NCBI GenBank assembly: GCA_022813625.1
Contig: JAKLMB010000005.1
Location: forward strand, 558,001 to 622,000
Length of the DNA: 64,000 nt
Origin: Aaosphaeria pasadenensis
Taxonomy: Eukaryota; Ascomycota; Dothideomycetes; Pleosporales
Reading direction: 5' to 3'
Shown here: positions 24,185 to 37,039 of the stretch, piece after piece
Numbering within the stretch: position 1 is the first letter of the stretch
Layout: each line of letters begins with the position of its first letter
Translations under genes and position numbers: made by a program
Notes under the pieces: model-generated
The model's input: only the letters and a program-made list of their open reading frames with translations
Told to the model about the DNA's origin: nothing
Database searches by the model: none

Positions 24185-27100
24185 TTACAAGATAACATAG
24201 GCCTGGGCCTGTGTGTAGCCATTGCTGGTGAGGTGGAAGGCTGGCGGCCAGATCGGCCGCGGGAGAGAACTACGCCACACCACCTTTGCGCCAGACGTCA
24301 AGCCTGGGAATCAGACTAACCATGCGTTGGCGTATTCCTACCTTTAGTGGAGGACATGCTGTAGGGTGCCTGAACGGGCGACAATTAGCGACAATTCTGT
24401 GCACGAATGAACATGTTCTGGAGGTAAGAGATTTAACTTACCAGGACCTTCTTAGCATTGCAGATACGCCAGGCTAGGTTTCTAACGTTGCCGTCGGCTT
24501 GCACGACTTCGGGTGCGAATTCGATTCCGAACCTGTCCCATCGTTAATATGTTATTGTGGACTTGGCTGGGTATGCTTGAACTTACATCTGATGCACCGC
24601 AAAGACAACTCTCTTAGAGTACTTCCCATCACGCTCGACTTGTGATCCAAAAGACTCGTCAGGGGTGCTGGGTGCGATTTCAGGATCCCTGTCGAAGCAG
24701 TTCTGGATGACGGGCAACAGCTCTTCCTGTATGGGTCGGTGGATGGTTCCGTTGATGTCCAATTCGACATCATCTTCGTCGAACTTGGGGATGCGGATTT
24801 CGAATGCCTGCGAGAGGGCGAGAACGTTGTGCTTGCCGTCATGGTGGTATCGGAACTCGAAGACACCAGTCGTCCACCAGAGCTTGTCACCACGGAACTC
24901 CATCTCGCCAGTGAAGAGATCGGTCTCGCCGTCTTGGCTCTCGCTTGCCGGTAATAGCTTGTCAGAGACGAGGATACCTTCTTCGGCCCGAACCGAGTCG
25001 AAGACACCAGGGTTCGTTGAAATCCATCGACCGTTGGAACCAATCGTAGTGACATCTCGAGATGGGTTGTCGGCCACCATGTACAGACCAATCCAGTCCT
25101 TCTTGCTGTGGTTGACAGGAGCCCTCCAGCGAACCTTGATAGGAGCGCCATATTCCAGAATCATGGTCTTGTATTCGTTTGTGCGAGCTGCTGGGGTTCT
25201 AGCCATCTCACCCTCTCTGCCGCCATTCTTCTGGAGTTCGACAGAAGGAGAAGACAGAGTGCCTTCGACCTCGACACTGTAGTTCTTGGGATCAATTCCA
25301 GCAATCTCCGGGGAGATCCTGGTGATGGAGATGCGTGCAGGATACGATTTGAACAATGCCGTGGTGTCTCTAACGAAACTGTCCATACCTGCAGCAAGCT
25401 TCGGCTTTGCGGACTCGAGCAAGTCCTCGATGAACTCAGCAGTAGAGTTGAGTACACTGTCAGCCGCAGTCTGCCAATTGCGAATAGGACTTGGCAGCGA
25501 CTGCCTCAGTGTCTTGCTGAGACCGGCTTCCTTGCGGAGGTTCTGGCCATAGAGCTTCTGCATGTGAGGTCGTTCGACGAATTGAAGGAAGAGCATGTTG
25601 AAAATGTGTGTAACGGCGGCCAGGTAAAAGATCGACGTGCTCCAGGTGATCAAAGCCACACCCCAGAAGCCTGCAAGGCCGAGAACGCGCTCTGGGTTAT
25701 TCAGGAACCGGTAGATGCCAGAGTAGGTCAAGCTCTTCGGGGATGGGTCGTAGAAGAAATCGCCAAAGAAGGAACCGAACTCTCCCAGGGATTCATGGAT
25801 ACTGATAGACACCCATGCGTGTAATGCAATCAAAGCGACGCCTACCACATGTCGCAGCAGGGTGAGTCCATAGGACCAATCAGGAGGAAGGGCGTACATC
25901 TTCCATGCCGCGCATAGAAAGCTGACGTGACACATGGTGGTACTGAGATAGTAGAGGCCCTTCCATTGGCGCCATGCCTCCTCCTTGCTATCGCCGTATT
26001 TGATGAAATGCCTAGTCCAGTTCTTCTTCTTCGACTGACGGTCAAGGATGTAACCGATGCCAAATGAAAACCAAAGGCGCCAGACGAAGGCATTAAAGAC
26101 GAAGAAGGCTCGGACAGGCCATATATTAGGGGTCATAGTCGCGAGACAAAACATGTAGAATGGGAATAGCAAGACGGTGACATCGATGGAGCGATGGACA
26201 TCAATATTCCTCAATCCGAGCAGATTGTGGACATCTGCAGGGTGGTCGATCGTCTCGTATGTAGGACGGCCATCTCCGCCTGCAGGATCGGAGTGGCTTG
26301 AGAGGGGACGTTCGTCCAACGAGGTGGTTGGTTGTGAGCTCAGGCGCTTTCGGGGAGCTGGTTGATTGTATGTCTTATCGATATGCGGGTTCTCAACAAG
26401 GGTTAAGAAAGCAAATTGTGCAGCGTGGGCGATGATGGAAATAGCTAGGACTTTGTAGCTCGCAGCCATCATGGAAATGCCATAGTAGCCGGCATATCCC
26501 ACTGAATACATAGGGTGAGGTGCCATTTCAAAAACACCATCGAAGGTAAGCCGCTGATCAATGAGGTAGAAAAAGTCTCCCCAGTACCATGCATAGTCCT
26601 TGACCACTCGGTGGGCGTCGAGCTTTACCCACAAATTGAACAAGAAGAGTACAATACCGGTCGTCCATCGTGCAGCCCAGAGCAGCCAGCTTTCGACGGG
26701 CTTGTTCCCACAGGCGATCGCGAAGAGGCAGTACGAGACAAAATCGCACATGAGAATGAGATCTACAACGCGCCTGAAGACTAACCAGGTGTTGTACTCC
26801 AGAGGTGCCTCCTCAAATTTGTAATCACGAGGGATCTTAGTCTCCAGCTCGCGCTTCAGCAGCTTGTACAGTGCAGGGTGCGGGTTCTTGCCCGACTCCG
26901 GCTTCTCAAAGATATGCGAGTTCTTTGCCCACAGAACAAGTCGATTATGTTTTGACTGGGCATCTAGTAGCCAACCGATTCCTGCATTGTAAGCGGCACG
27001 CCAAAACAGAAAGATTATGGCGAAAACTGGTATGCGGGCGCTTTTGGGCAGTAGATATAAAGTCAGGATCAGACCAGCAAGCACGGCGAGGACAGCGAGA

Positions 27101-27516
27101 TCTGACAGGTTCTTTGGTTGCGATGGGGAAAGAAGCTGCGAGACCATATCATGAGTCTGGGGCACGACGAAAACTATACGAAGAATAGAAAGTTAGTACT
27201 GGAGTCGACTCATGGCTCATACTGACTGGTGATCATGATGGAATGAGACGATGACTCCTGCGTGCATCTTCGCATGTTCATCCATCAGTGGCTACTCACC
27301 AATACCATCTGGTGTTCTTCCGTATGTTCGTTTTTCTGCACCAGCACCATGTTCCTTATCCTCTTCCTCGTTCAGCTGTAGGACGCGTTGTTTTGCGTCG
27401 TCCGAGTTATAGAGATGCAATGGTTTCACAGATGGTCTTTCTCTGAGCTGTGCCCCCTCGGGCGACAGCTCCTTACTACTACTACTGGGGTCGGCCATGT
27501 TGATGTCGTTGCTCAA
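24185..27516 (-). CDS. CHO2: Phosphatidylethanolamine N-methyltransferase
   Basis: Five exons: 27516-27300, 27173-24587, 24532-24442, 24369-24342 (only 28 nt) and 24303-24185. All join in phase and give 1013 residues, in the range of fungal Cho2. After a charged N-terminus comes GRTPDGIVFVVPQTHDMVSQLL, a join typical of the family. Two successive membrane methyltransferase units follow, each with several helices and a PHPMYSVGYAGYYGISM- or FLNNPERVLGLAGFWG-like SAM-binding region. The C-terminal soluble part ends FGIEFAPEVVQADGNVRNLA and so on. The enzyme makes the first methylation of phosphatidylethanolamine to phosphatidylcholine in the ER. The ATG at 27498 (MADPSSSS) is an equally good start. 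Reading only the large exon would truncate the C-terminus at VHQM. Confidence 0.95.
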
Positions 27517-28804
27517 TGGTGAGCAGGTATATGTTGAATTGGCGTTCGAATATTGGAAGAAGGGGGCCGTGAGGGGTTTTTGTGTGCCGGGACTAAGTAG
27601 GCGGTGGATAATGCGCTATGCAGAAAGTGCAGATAGAGTGCGTTCCCGCGGTAGGCGATGTAGGGGGGGGCAGGTGGATGTTGTGGAGCGCAAGCTAGAC
27701 TCGGGAGGGGGGAGGTATGTGGTTGAGGGCGCAATCTGTGAGTCGGAAGGCGTGGGTAGAGCGGTTCCGAGAAGGGCCCTGGAGTGTTGAGACTCCGGAA
27801 GTAGATGTTGAAGAGCTGGGAGGGAGAGGAGGATGAGCTCTCTCTCTGTGTGTGTGTATGTGTTGAGTGTTGTTGTGGTTGTGGTTGTTGGGTTGGTTGT
27901 GTGTTGCAAGGTGGGCGGAAGGTTATGGGATGGTTAATGGCGGGCGAGTTGTGCCGTGCGGGCGTGCGTGGGATGGAACTGGACTGGATTGGGTGATGGC
28001 GTCTTGTGTCTTCCGTCGGCTACGAATGACGAAAGCGTAGTGGGGCATCAGCTGTCAACATCCTCCTTGTCCCATAATTACCATTAATACTCTTTCACAT
28101 GTATACAACCACAGTAAGTACATATGTAGGGGATAGGATTGGTATGCAGTAGGTAGTTCTCCATAGAAATAGAATAACTGGCCGACCTCTCCTCCAATGA
28201 TACACACTCCCCCACGCTTTAGCACCTCAACAGCACTCCTTCATATACCGTGTTAGCATTCATATGCAGCTTGCTCACCATTACGTGCTTCATTGTGTCG
28301 TGTACAGGTAGTGCTTTTCGCATCCAAAGGTTTACAATAGGAATGTCACCATTGTCATGGATTCGAAACGGATGCATCAAATATGTGGCTAAGAAATCAT
28401 AATACATATCGGCAGTTAAGATGTGGGACATGACTTGTCGACCAAACCTCGTAACGAATATCCAAGAAAGCAGAATACAGTACTGTGTGAAAATGACCAA
28501 TGGAACCGAAAGCCCAGACCTTACTGAAAAATGCTTTTTTTGAGAACATATGCATCATGACTTCGCAATAGCCATGGCGGAGAGAAAGGCCCTTCTCGTA
28601 ACCCTCCCCCTTGGACCACTAGATATCAATGTGAAATGATACCACTCAATACCTTCAAAAGTTCGCCGCGAAAATCATATATTCACTCAATGTGAATGCC
28701 GGAACAAACTGCCCGGCATCTCACTGTTCCGTCAGCCTACATCTCATATCGAAACCTTAACGTCGTGCAGCTGCAAGTTCGGGAACGGAACCCCTACCCA
28801 CCTA
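27517..28804. other. Intergenic region with GT-rich tract, no convincing gene
   Basis: It contains the CHO2 promoter and a GT-rich low-complexity tract. A 93-codon minus-strand frame at 28219-28500 has no support from composition or promoter, so I do not call it. Confidence 0.4.
27838..27907. repeat. GT-rich low-complexity tract
   Basis: On the plus strand a CT run passes into GTGTGTGT and then many TTGTGG/TTG words, just upstream of CHO2. It is simple-sequence DNA in a promoter region. Confidence 0.7.
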
Positions 28805-30060
28805 TCACACCGTCCTTGCCCTTTCCAAAGTGTCGTCCTTCGGCCCGCCCTCATCATCATTGTTCTGTTCTGCTTCCGACCCCGGACACCAGCTGTGATG
28901 TCTGTCCCCCACGCTGCGAGGCCGAACGTCGTGTAGGAGAGAGTCGAACAGGTGCCCGATAGCTGCATCCGAGAATCGGCGCCTCCGCATTTTTTGTACG
29001 CTCTTCGACCCAAGAAAGCCCGATATGCTCAATTTGTCCAGCTGCGGCGGGGTCACAGATGCTTCCCTTAGGTTGGGGGGTTCATGCACGACCCTAGGCT
29101 CGAAGTTTGCGGCTACTGGCGACAGCGTGGAGTGGCAGAATGGCGTGTAGGCTGTGTTTGGTGGAGCAAGTGGGAAGTACTGCTGAGATGGTGGTTCTAT
29201 CTTGCACTGGACCGACAGATGGGATGGTTTTCGGCTGGGGGACTGTAGTTTTGGAATTCTGGCGTCCTGCGCACATCGGTCTGGTGGTATCTCATCCGTA
29301 GACAACGTGTTCCTACAGCCCTGCTGAAAAGGGGAAGTCTCCCCATTTACCCATCCATTCCAGTCGATCTCCGTTCCTGGTGTATCCATTTCTAGGTACG
29401 ATCCGCTTGGGGTGTATGCAGTTGTGGTAGTGGACATTGTGTCGATGGGTTGCAGCATGGACAACAACGCCTGTATGTTGTTATCACAGACCTGTAAACA
29501 ATCCAAGATGACTCTTTCCTCGTTCTCGCGGGTCTTAATAGTCTTGTCCGTTCGCCACCGCATCTGCAGAGTCTTCTTCTTCTTTGAACGTGGTCGTGGG
29601 TTTGTGCTTAAAACACGTTCATTTCGTGTCTGCGCGTCTCGCAGAGCGTTCAGTGTGGTTACCGTCCTCGAAAGTTGGTCCAATAGGTACCATTGCCGCT
29701 GACGCAGACCATGGATCGTTACCCAAATGTCGCGGTCATGGTCTCTCTGTATGTTGTGCACGTGTGCATCAAAGTATCCTGATGGTTGATGTGAATCGAT
29801 ACGATTTCTTGGCTGAGTATTGTAGGACATTCTGAATCGAGATGACTGACAATTTCATCTGTCATGGATGAGACAATGTCTGACCAACCCTGAGACAGCT
29901 CTGAAGACCCATCCGAGATATCTATTAATTCTTCAGCTGCCTCGGTGAGAGCGAAAAGACGTACTACAAAACAAATAGCACAGGTCAACCGGGAGAGTGC
30001 AGTAACAGACTAACAATTGACAATACACCATTCTAGCCACTCGCGTTCGGGGTCTAGAGT
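28805..30060 (-). CDS. Uncharacterised protein, multi-exon, N-terminus uncertain
   Basis: The open frame 28805-29830 encodes about 340 residues with several Arg/Lys clusters (RPRSKKKKTLQMRWR and MRRRRFSDA), a helical segment (LRQRQWYLLDQLSRTVTTL) and Pro/Ser-rich linkers, suggesting a nuclear protein. Upstream exons look real. A segment ending at 30015 (PEREWLEWCIVN) joins in phase through a 51-nt intron (30014-29964) to RLFALTEAAEELIDIS at 29963. That frame then has to change to the long frame near 29850. A 38-nt GTCAGT..CAG intron would do this but is unusually short. The first exon and ATG are not found with confidence. No domain recognised. Confidence 0.55.
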
Positions 30061-31378
30061 CTAGCGCTGGTTCTTTGCCATGGAAAGCGACCTATATGGC
30101 CAGATCACTATTTGCTAACGGTCTAGAGGACCCTTTGGCAATCGAATTCTTTGACTTCACTGGGCAACCATCTTGGCAGTACTCAAGACCTGAGACACAT
30201 GATGGAAGAGGCGTTTAACCCTTCATTGCCTCTTCTGGGAAGTAGTCTTTCAAGAGCTACCGACAGTCCGGTTCAAGGGGTTCATGGCTTGATTGACCTC
30301 GTGTTTAGAGGTATCCTAAGGGGTGGGTTGGGTGCACGGTCCGGTCTGTTCAGCCCTTTCGCTCGTGAATGTTCCTCGATTAGTTGCGGCGTCGGTGGGG
30401 AAATAGCGCCTTAGAAAGAACAAAACTCAAATTCTGTTGTTATATGACTATTCTCGAAGGTGAGTGGCGCATTCTGGTTGCTTTCTTATTAGTTATAAAG
30501 CAATAAATTCCAGCATTTACCCCGGATTATTCCTCATGTTGCTAGCCAACAAGGGGATAAATCGCGTCCGCGGAGTGAGGAATGCGTCCAAAATTATGGA
30601 ACAATACTAGACGTTGCCTTCAATAGACATTCAAAATAGACACGCACGTACTTAAAAATGGAGTTAGCTTTGATGATGTACGTAGAAGCTTGAGAGCCCA
30701 TCCTGAGACTTTGTTTCTCGATTCCGGTTCACTGCGTCGTCTTCGAGAAGAATGGCCACATGGACCAATTGGGCGTTTCAGATCAGCTCACAGGTCCGGA
30801 ATCCATACAAAACAACAAAGCCATAAACTGTAAAATTCTAATTCCAATCAGTTGTCCTACTCTTCCCTAAGGGGATGTACTGTCCAGTGATCAGATCTTC
30901 GAGGATTTGGCCTGGATGCATGACAGAATCCAGCGGTTTGTGGCAACAGACATACACTGTGTATCGATTCACGGGAGCTTTCGCTGAACCCTACCTATCG
31001 TGGATGATCTAAAGCCGTTGAGATCAGAACAAAGAGATGGACGATCTTGAGCTAAGGGGGCACAGCAGGAACAGTACGTGCGAATGTCTTGAGGCACTTT
31101 GGAAAAGGTAAGCGATGCAGTCATGAGGTTTGAGCTCATACAAGTCTTTCGAGATAATAAATGTGCCAAATTCCCGTGAACTGCATCAATTCCGGGGCGA
31201 GTATGGAATGTAAAGATGTGCTTCCACGGAGGCATAGAAGGCACGGAGTTAGGCTAGCAGTGAATGATGAATGACTAAACCGCGAGAGGGAGCTAGGATG
31301 AATTGAGCTAGCTTATCGATATCGAAAGCATGTACCCCACCAGGCCCGAGCTCGCGCTTGTCCCTTTCGAGGACCCCC

Positions 31379-31466
31379 TCCATCATCCATCGACCGTCAT
31401 CCCCATCATTCACCCATCCATCCTTCATCCTCCATCCTCATCCATCCATCCTCGTCTTCATCCGTT
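31379..31466. repeat. CATC/CATCC-rich microsatellite
   Basis: Irregular repetition of CATC and CATCC words over about 90 nt of intergenic DNA. Confidence 0.8.
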
Positions 31467-32452
31467 CCGTTCTCGATCAATTTCCAGCCAAGTCAAGTAT
31501 GGTACTGTGCCGAAGTTATCCTTAGCCGCCCGATTCCGTCCCAAACCTATCCGTCCATGCCCGTATCAACATCTTCCCCTGTGAACAAGCATCACTCTAC
31601 CTCGTAGAATGAATGTCTAGAACTACCTAACGTAGCCCATAGCTTCTTTATACAAGCTGGCGTCATCAAAACGGAGTATGGAAAGGCTGTCTCATCACGT
31701 GACATGCACCATCATCTTCATCAAAGCACTGCATTCAAGACCCCTCTCCAATATCTCACATGCAAACACTCAAACAGTAAACATACCTAGTACCACATCA
31801 GCGTCAGCACCGGTACCGCTATTGTCAGATTCGACCATTTCTACGGCGAACTAAGTGATCAATTAGAGTGATCGCGCAGGCTCCGCTGACGCTAGGGACC
31901 ATCTTCATTCTACGTTGCATGTTGACCCCGCATTCAGGTGTGTCCATCGTGGTACCTACGCGTGCTGCAATTGTTACATGGCTGAAGACTCCATGCATGT
32001 TTATGTGCCGGTGCCTTTGAGCGAGTTATTCCAGTCATGGTGATTTAGGCGTACTGGTCTAGTCCGCCACAAAGCGGAACTCGTTCCCGCCACATATAGA
32101 TTCCTAACGTCATGATTGCACAGCGCGAGTCCATCCTACCAATGATATACTCCTGTTGCCTTGCGCTTATCGAAAGGTCCGACTGACCGTGCAGACTGTG
32201 TGGGGATGACATGAGCATGTTGACAAGGAATAGTAAACAACAACCACTTCCGCCGAACTATCCTTAACCGTGAGCATTTGAGCAGCCCTCATTTGCCCCA
32301 TTGCCGTGAAGCTGTCCTGTTCTACCTACACTCGGCGCACTAACGTAAACGGTTCCTGGAATCTCATCTGTGTCAGGGAATCCCCACTATACTCCACCCG
32401 GCTTCTGCGGCTAGGGATTACTACGTACTTCGTTGACATAATCGAAAGCAAC

Positions 32453-32458
32453 TATAAA
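32453..32458 (+). promoter_or_regulatory. TATA box of egt1
   Basis: TATAAA lies 28 nt before the ATG at 32481 and 100 nt before the ATG at 32553. The spacing favours the second ATG as the translation start, because transcription would begin near or after the first. Confidence 0.5.
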
Positions 32459-32552
32459 ACCCAAGCACCAGACCGTCAATATGGCTGTCAATCCGGATGT
32501 AACAGGATTGATTAAAAGTAGCCAGCTACAAGTTACTTCGTCTTACAGAATC

Positions 32553-35409
32553 ATGGCAATCGTTGCAGCAGCAAAAGTACCAGTTCTTGATATCAGGGTC
32601 GGTGCTACGGAGTTTGACATATTGAAAGATATCAAGGCGGGTTTGAGACCCAATGATGGTGGGGAGAAAAAGCTCCCTACCTTGCTCCTATATGATGAGG
32701 CTGGTCTCCGCCTTTTTGAGAAGATAACATATTTGGACGAGTACTATCTCACGAATGCAGAGATTGAGGTAGGTCCCACGCGAACCTAATCTCAGTTGCA
32801 TTCACTAGTGTGCTTGCCAATCAAGATTAAAGTTCTTCCACGTGGAGTGACTAGGTTACTGACGATCAACAGGTTCTCGAGGCAAACGCAGATCGGATTG
32901 CTCAGCATATCGAACCTGGATCTGTGGTGCTAGAACTTGGCAGCGGGTACGGGGATCATATCAGGCCCAGGGTTGAAGAAGGACACCGTTCCTCATACTA
33001 ATTCTTTTAACAGCAATCTTCGAAAAGTGAACATTTTACTCCAGGCGATCGACCGTGCTGGAAAGGATGTCGAATATTACGCCGTTGATTTATCTCTGCC
33101 GGAGCTCGAACGAACTTTTGCGGAGATCCCCACCGCGGGTTACAATCATGTCAAATGCTTTGGTCTATATGGAACGTATGATCATGCCTTGGAGTGGCTC
33201 AGGTCCGAAGAGATTCGCAGCAAACCCAAGCACATCCTTTGGCTTGGATCAAGCTTGGGGAATTTCAAACGACACGAGCTTCCCGAATTTCTTGCTGGAT
33301 TCAGGGACGCTATTCAGCCTGGAGACACGATGTTGATCGGCGTTGACTCATGTAAGGACCCTAGTCGCGTTTATCATGCATACAACGACAAGGAAGACGT
33401 TACACATCAATTCATTCTTAACGGGTTGAAGCATGCCAGCCGAATTATGGACGGCCCCGGCTTTGATATCGAGGATTGGGAAGTCATCGGAGAATACGAT
33501 CAAAAAGCTGGTCGCCATCATGCTTTTGTGTCTCCTAAGAAAAATATTGTTATCGATGATGTTTTGATTAAACAAGGCGAGCGTATCCGTATTGAAGAAA
33601 GTTACAAATTCTCGAAGGAAGAACTGGTACAACTGTGGGACCAAGCAGCGATGGTTGAAAACACCGCTTGGATGAACGACCGAGGAGACTACGGTATGCA
33701 GAATTTCGCGCCTTTGGACACCCATGTTTGCTAACAGCGACAAGGTCTTCACTTGATTTCCAAGCCTCAGGTGTTTTTCCCTTCAGGTCCAGCTGATTAC
33801 GCTGCCCACCCAGTTCCATCGATGCAGGATTGGGAACAGCTATGGGCAGCTTGGGATGCTGTAACTCGCACCATGATCCCGGAAGAAGAACTGTCCTCGA
33901 AACCGATCAAACTACGAAATACTTGCATCTTCTATCTCGGACACATCCCCACCTTCCTTGACATTCATCTGTCACGGGGTACAGACGAAGAGCCCACTGA
34001 GCCAAGGGATTTTCGAAGGATTTTCGAACGAGGAATCGACCCCGATGTAGATAACCCAGAACAGTGCCATTCACACAGTGAAATTCCCGATGAATGGCCG
34101 CCATTGGAAGCCATACTAAAGTTCCAAAGCGAGGTTCGCCGAAGGACAGAGGAAATGTACTCATCCGGTGCTGCGTACAGTGACAAACGAGTCTCTCGCG
34201 CTCTATGGATTGGCATGGAGCACGAGGCCATGCATCTCGAGACTCTGTTGTATATGCTCATTCAGAGTGAAAGAGTCTTGGCTCCTCCAGGCACTGTCAA
34301 ACCAGACTTCGAAGCTCTCGCAAAGCAATCGAAGAAATTTGTGGTTGAAAACAAATGGTTCGATGTTCCTGCAACTGAACTCACCATCGGACTGGATGAT
34401 CCAGATGGCCCGTCAGGCCCAGACCGATACTTCGGATGGGATAATGAAAAGCCACCACGCGTCGTCAGAGCCGAGGCCTTCCAAGCGAAAGCACGCCCGA
34501 TCACCAACGGCGAGTACGCTGAATACCTGAACCAAACTGCTAAGACCAAAATTCCTGCATCATGGTGTGACTTTCATTACACTACCACTGGACAAGTCGA
34601 AAAGATCAAACGTGACAGTGTTGTGAATGGTACCAATGGTTTTGATGGCGACATCGCGCATGGTAAATATGTGCGCACAGTCTACGGGTCAGTTCCCTTG
34701 GAGTATGCCCTGAACTGGCCTGTTGTTGCTTCGTACGATGAACTAGCTGGTTGCGCTCAGTGGATGGGCGGTCGCATCCCTACTTTGGAAGAGGCTCGTA
34801 GTATCTACAACTACGTTGAACGCACAAAGTTCAAGGACATTGAGAACGAACTTGGCAAGACGATTCCGGCGGTCAACAGGTTTGTCTCACATCTATGACC
34901 TCTGTAAACAGAAACTAACCTATCACAGTCACCTTGTGAATGACGGCGTACAAGAGACACCACCATCACGAGCTGCAGTCAACGGCTTTTCCAAGGCAGC
35001 GCCTGGACCTGATCCACATAGCCTGTTCATCGATCTGGAACAAGCCAACGTGGGTTTCAAACACTGGCACCCAGTCTCAGTCACAGAGAAGGGCGGACAG
35101 CTCTGCGGCCAATCGGACTTGGGTGGTGTTTGGGAATGGACCAGCACTGTCTTGGAAAAGCATGAGGGCTTTGAGCCCATGGAGCTGTATCCTTTGTACA
35201 CAGGTACGTAATAATATTCGTCGTGTCTAATAGAGAGACTTACAATGTTAGCGGACTTTTTCGACGGCAAGCATAATATCACGCTAGGTGGATCGTGGGC
35301 TACGCACCCTCGCCTCGCAGGCCGGAGGACCTTTGTGAATTGGTATCAGCGCAACTATCCCTACGTCTGGGCTGGTGCTCGCGTTGTACGGGATGCTCAG
35401 TTGAATTAG
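32553..35409 (+). CDS. egt1: Ergothioneine synthase Egt1 (methyltransferase plus sulfoxide synthase)
   Basis: Six exons (32553-32768, 32873-32946, 33014-33693, 33745-34879, 34929-35203, 35252-35409) join in phase to give 845 residues, the normal fungal size. The N-terminal half is an EgtD-like SAM-dependent histidine N-methyltransferase (VVLELGSGNLRKV, YYAVDLSLPELE, HILWLGSSLGNF). It is followed by a DinB-like iron-binding part with the HX3HXE motif (HEAMHLE) and a C-terminal formylglycine-generating-enzyme-like domain (RPITNGEYAEYL, GGVWEWTSTVLE, LGGSWATHPRLAGR). The protein makes hercynine from histidine and then hercynylcysteine sulfoxide, using cysteine and O2, in the cytosol. An in-frame ATG at 32481 would add 24 residues. 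Confidence 0.95.
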
Positions 35410-35894
35410 GGACAAGCGTGTGGAGATGGTAGCATCATTTTCTTATATGTTATCATCGTGGTGTGATATCTGTTCCTGAAATGGGCCTGTCTCTACCTCT
35501 CACTTGGTATCTATTTTCTTTTGCACATTTGTTCTGTCTGTCCTTACGATGACGAAGATCCGTTTCATTACATCTCTTACAACAGAATGCAGCCTAATTT
35601 TCAGCTCGCGATACTTAGTCGTATCAATGCCAGAGAGTTTGACACGCTTGTCAACGGTGGTCTACCTTGCGTCTGATGTGAATGTGAATCTACTTCCGTC
35701 GTTTGAATGGCTATCAATAGTCTCTCAAACAACTCCTTGCTTCCTAAAGTTACCGTATTAGCGAAATGATCATCTATCGTTCATATGATTGGAATCAATC
35801 TTTGAGTAAATGAATTACATTGAATTTTTCGTTCAAATAATTGCCCACTCGAACCTTTACTCCCTCCAACATTTTTGACGATATCCTGCAATAA
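35410..35894. other. Intergenic region between convergent genes, nothing seen
   Basis: AT-rich 3'-flanking DNA of egt1 and of the membrane-protein gene on the other strand. No element recognised. Confidence 0.4.
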
Positions 35895-37039
35895 TCATTT
35901 CACCTTAACATGCTCTCCATCTTGAACCAAATAGCTCTCCCGCCAAAGCCACAAAAGTCCAGCCGCGGCTCCCGGTCCTATCAAAGGCACCAAAAGCACA
36001 CCAAGCGCAATGCCCAGTGCCTTACCAAAAGACACAAGTCCAGCAATCTTCATATCGCGCAGAAGATACCAAGTCCACAAGAAATGGCTTCCCATCAGAA
36101 ACCACTGATCAAATTGCAGCATTCGTCGCATGAACCCCACAAAAGTGCCCGCGAACTCTCCTTCAACCTTTGAGGGCCAGAAGATTGTAGCGAGCGAGAA
36201 CGGGGATCGGAAGACCACGTAAATCCAGACTGCGGCGGACACTGCGATAAGAGGGGTCATGGCAATACGAAGAATCTGGTGGTAAGTTCCTTGTCCTTTG
36301 GGACTTGGGATATTGAACACTGTCCCGAGCGTGCGTAGGATGTAGTAGCCCAAGGAGATCCGAATAGTGTACAGCTGCCAGAACCAACAGAACCAATGTC
36401 GGGTGTTGAAATCGGGGGCGATGTACATGCCGATCGCTGGCACAGTGTGCAGCAGCACCACCAAGAGACTCCATTTCAGCGCATCACCGACATTAACGCG
36501 GCGATCTGAAGGCTTTTGAGTGGATACTGGTGGGCAAAAAATGTAGTGCAGCAAGTTCTGCAAGGGGAAGAATACTCCCCCGCCTGCGAGTTGCGCGATC
36601 GTTCCTATGATGGCGGGACTGTTCTGCATTAATTGACACTCTGCTTTCACGTCCTCGATATTGCGACTCACAAGCGAGCTGCAGTGCCACGACTAGAAGG
36701 TCGACTTGATTCAAGAAGCCAAATCAGGTAGACAACTCCAACATCATTAATGAACACCATCATCTGCCACCAACTCCTCTCATCTACTTCTAGGGATGAA
36801 GGGGCAAAGCCCATGGTAACGTCCCTAAACACCACGTTCAGGAAGCCGAGGTAGTGGAAGTTTGATGGGATTGGGATTGGTCCGCGGGGAGTCTCAATTT
36901 GACCACTGGCACTAGGTGAAGGCGCGGACATCATCGATGGAATGTCAAGGCAGACTCCACAGATGATGCCTAGGTACAATAGTATTTGTCCCTCGAATGC
37001 TCTCCTGAGCTTGGAGGGCGGTGGTGTCGCGGGCGTCAT
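35895..37039 (-). CDS. Multi-pass integral membrane protein, function unknown
   Basis: Exons 37039-36672 and 36618-35895 give 363 residues. The 53-nt intron has a strong GTGAGT donor and ends in CAG. The join restores GTAARFPAIIGTIAQL, whereas reading on in the first frame meets a stop at once. I count about seven or eight hydrophobic segments, for example QILLYLGIICGVCLDI, GVVYLIWLLESS, LKWSLLVVLLHTVPAIGMYI and LGIALGVLLVPLIGPGAAAG. The pattern WLLES..(R)..FP.I.G..AQ resembles membrane proteins often found beside fungal secondary-metabolite genes, but that is a recollection and not proof. No cluster is visible here. Confidence 0.8.

Larger units (their letters stand above)
30061..32552. other. 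2.4-kb intergenic region with an ATCC microsatellite and the egt1 promoter
   Basis: No coding-like frame is seen. It contains a CATC/CATCC-rich repeat at 31379-31466 and, at its right end, a TATA box for egt1. Confidence 0.45.

Noticed and set aside
28219..28500. 93-codon minus-strand open frame
   Set aside because: No promoter or family support, and length expected by chance in AT-rich DNA.
31379..31466. Possible CRISPR-like array
   Set aside because: The units are simple CATC/CATCC words without fixed repeat and spacer lengths. It is a microsatellite.
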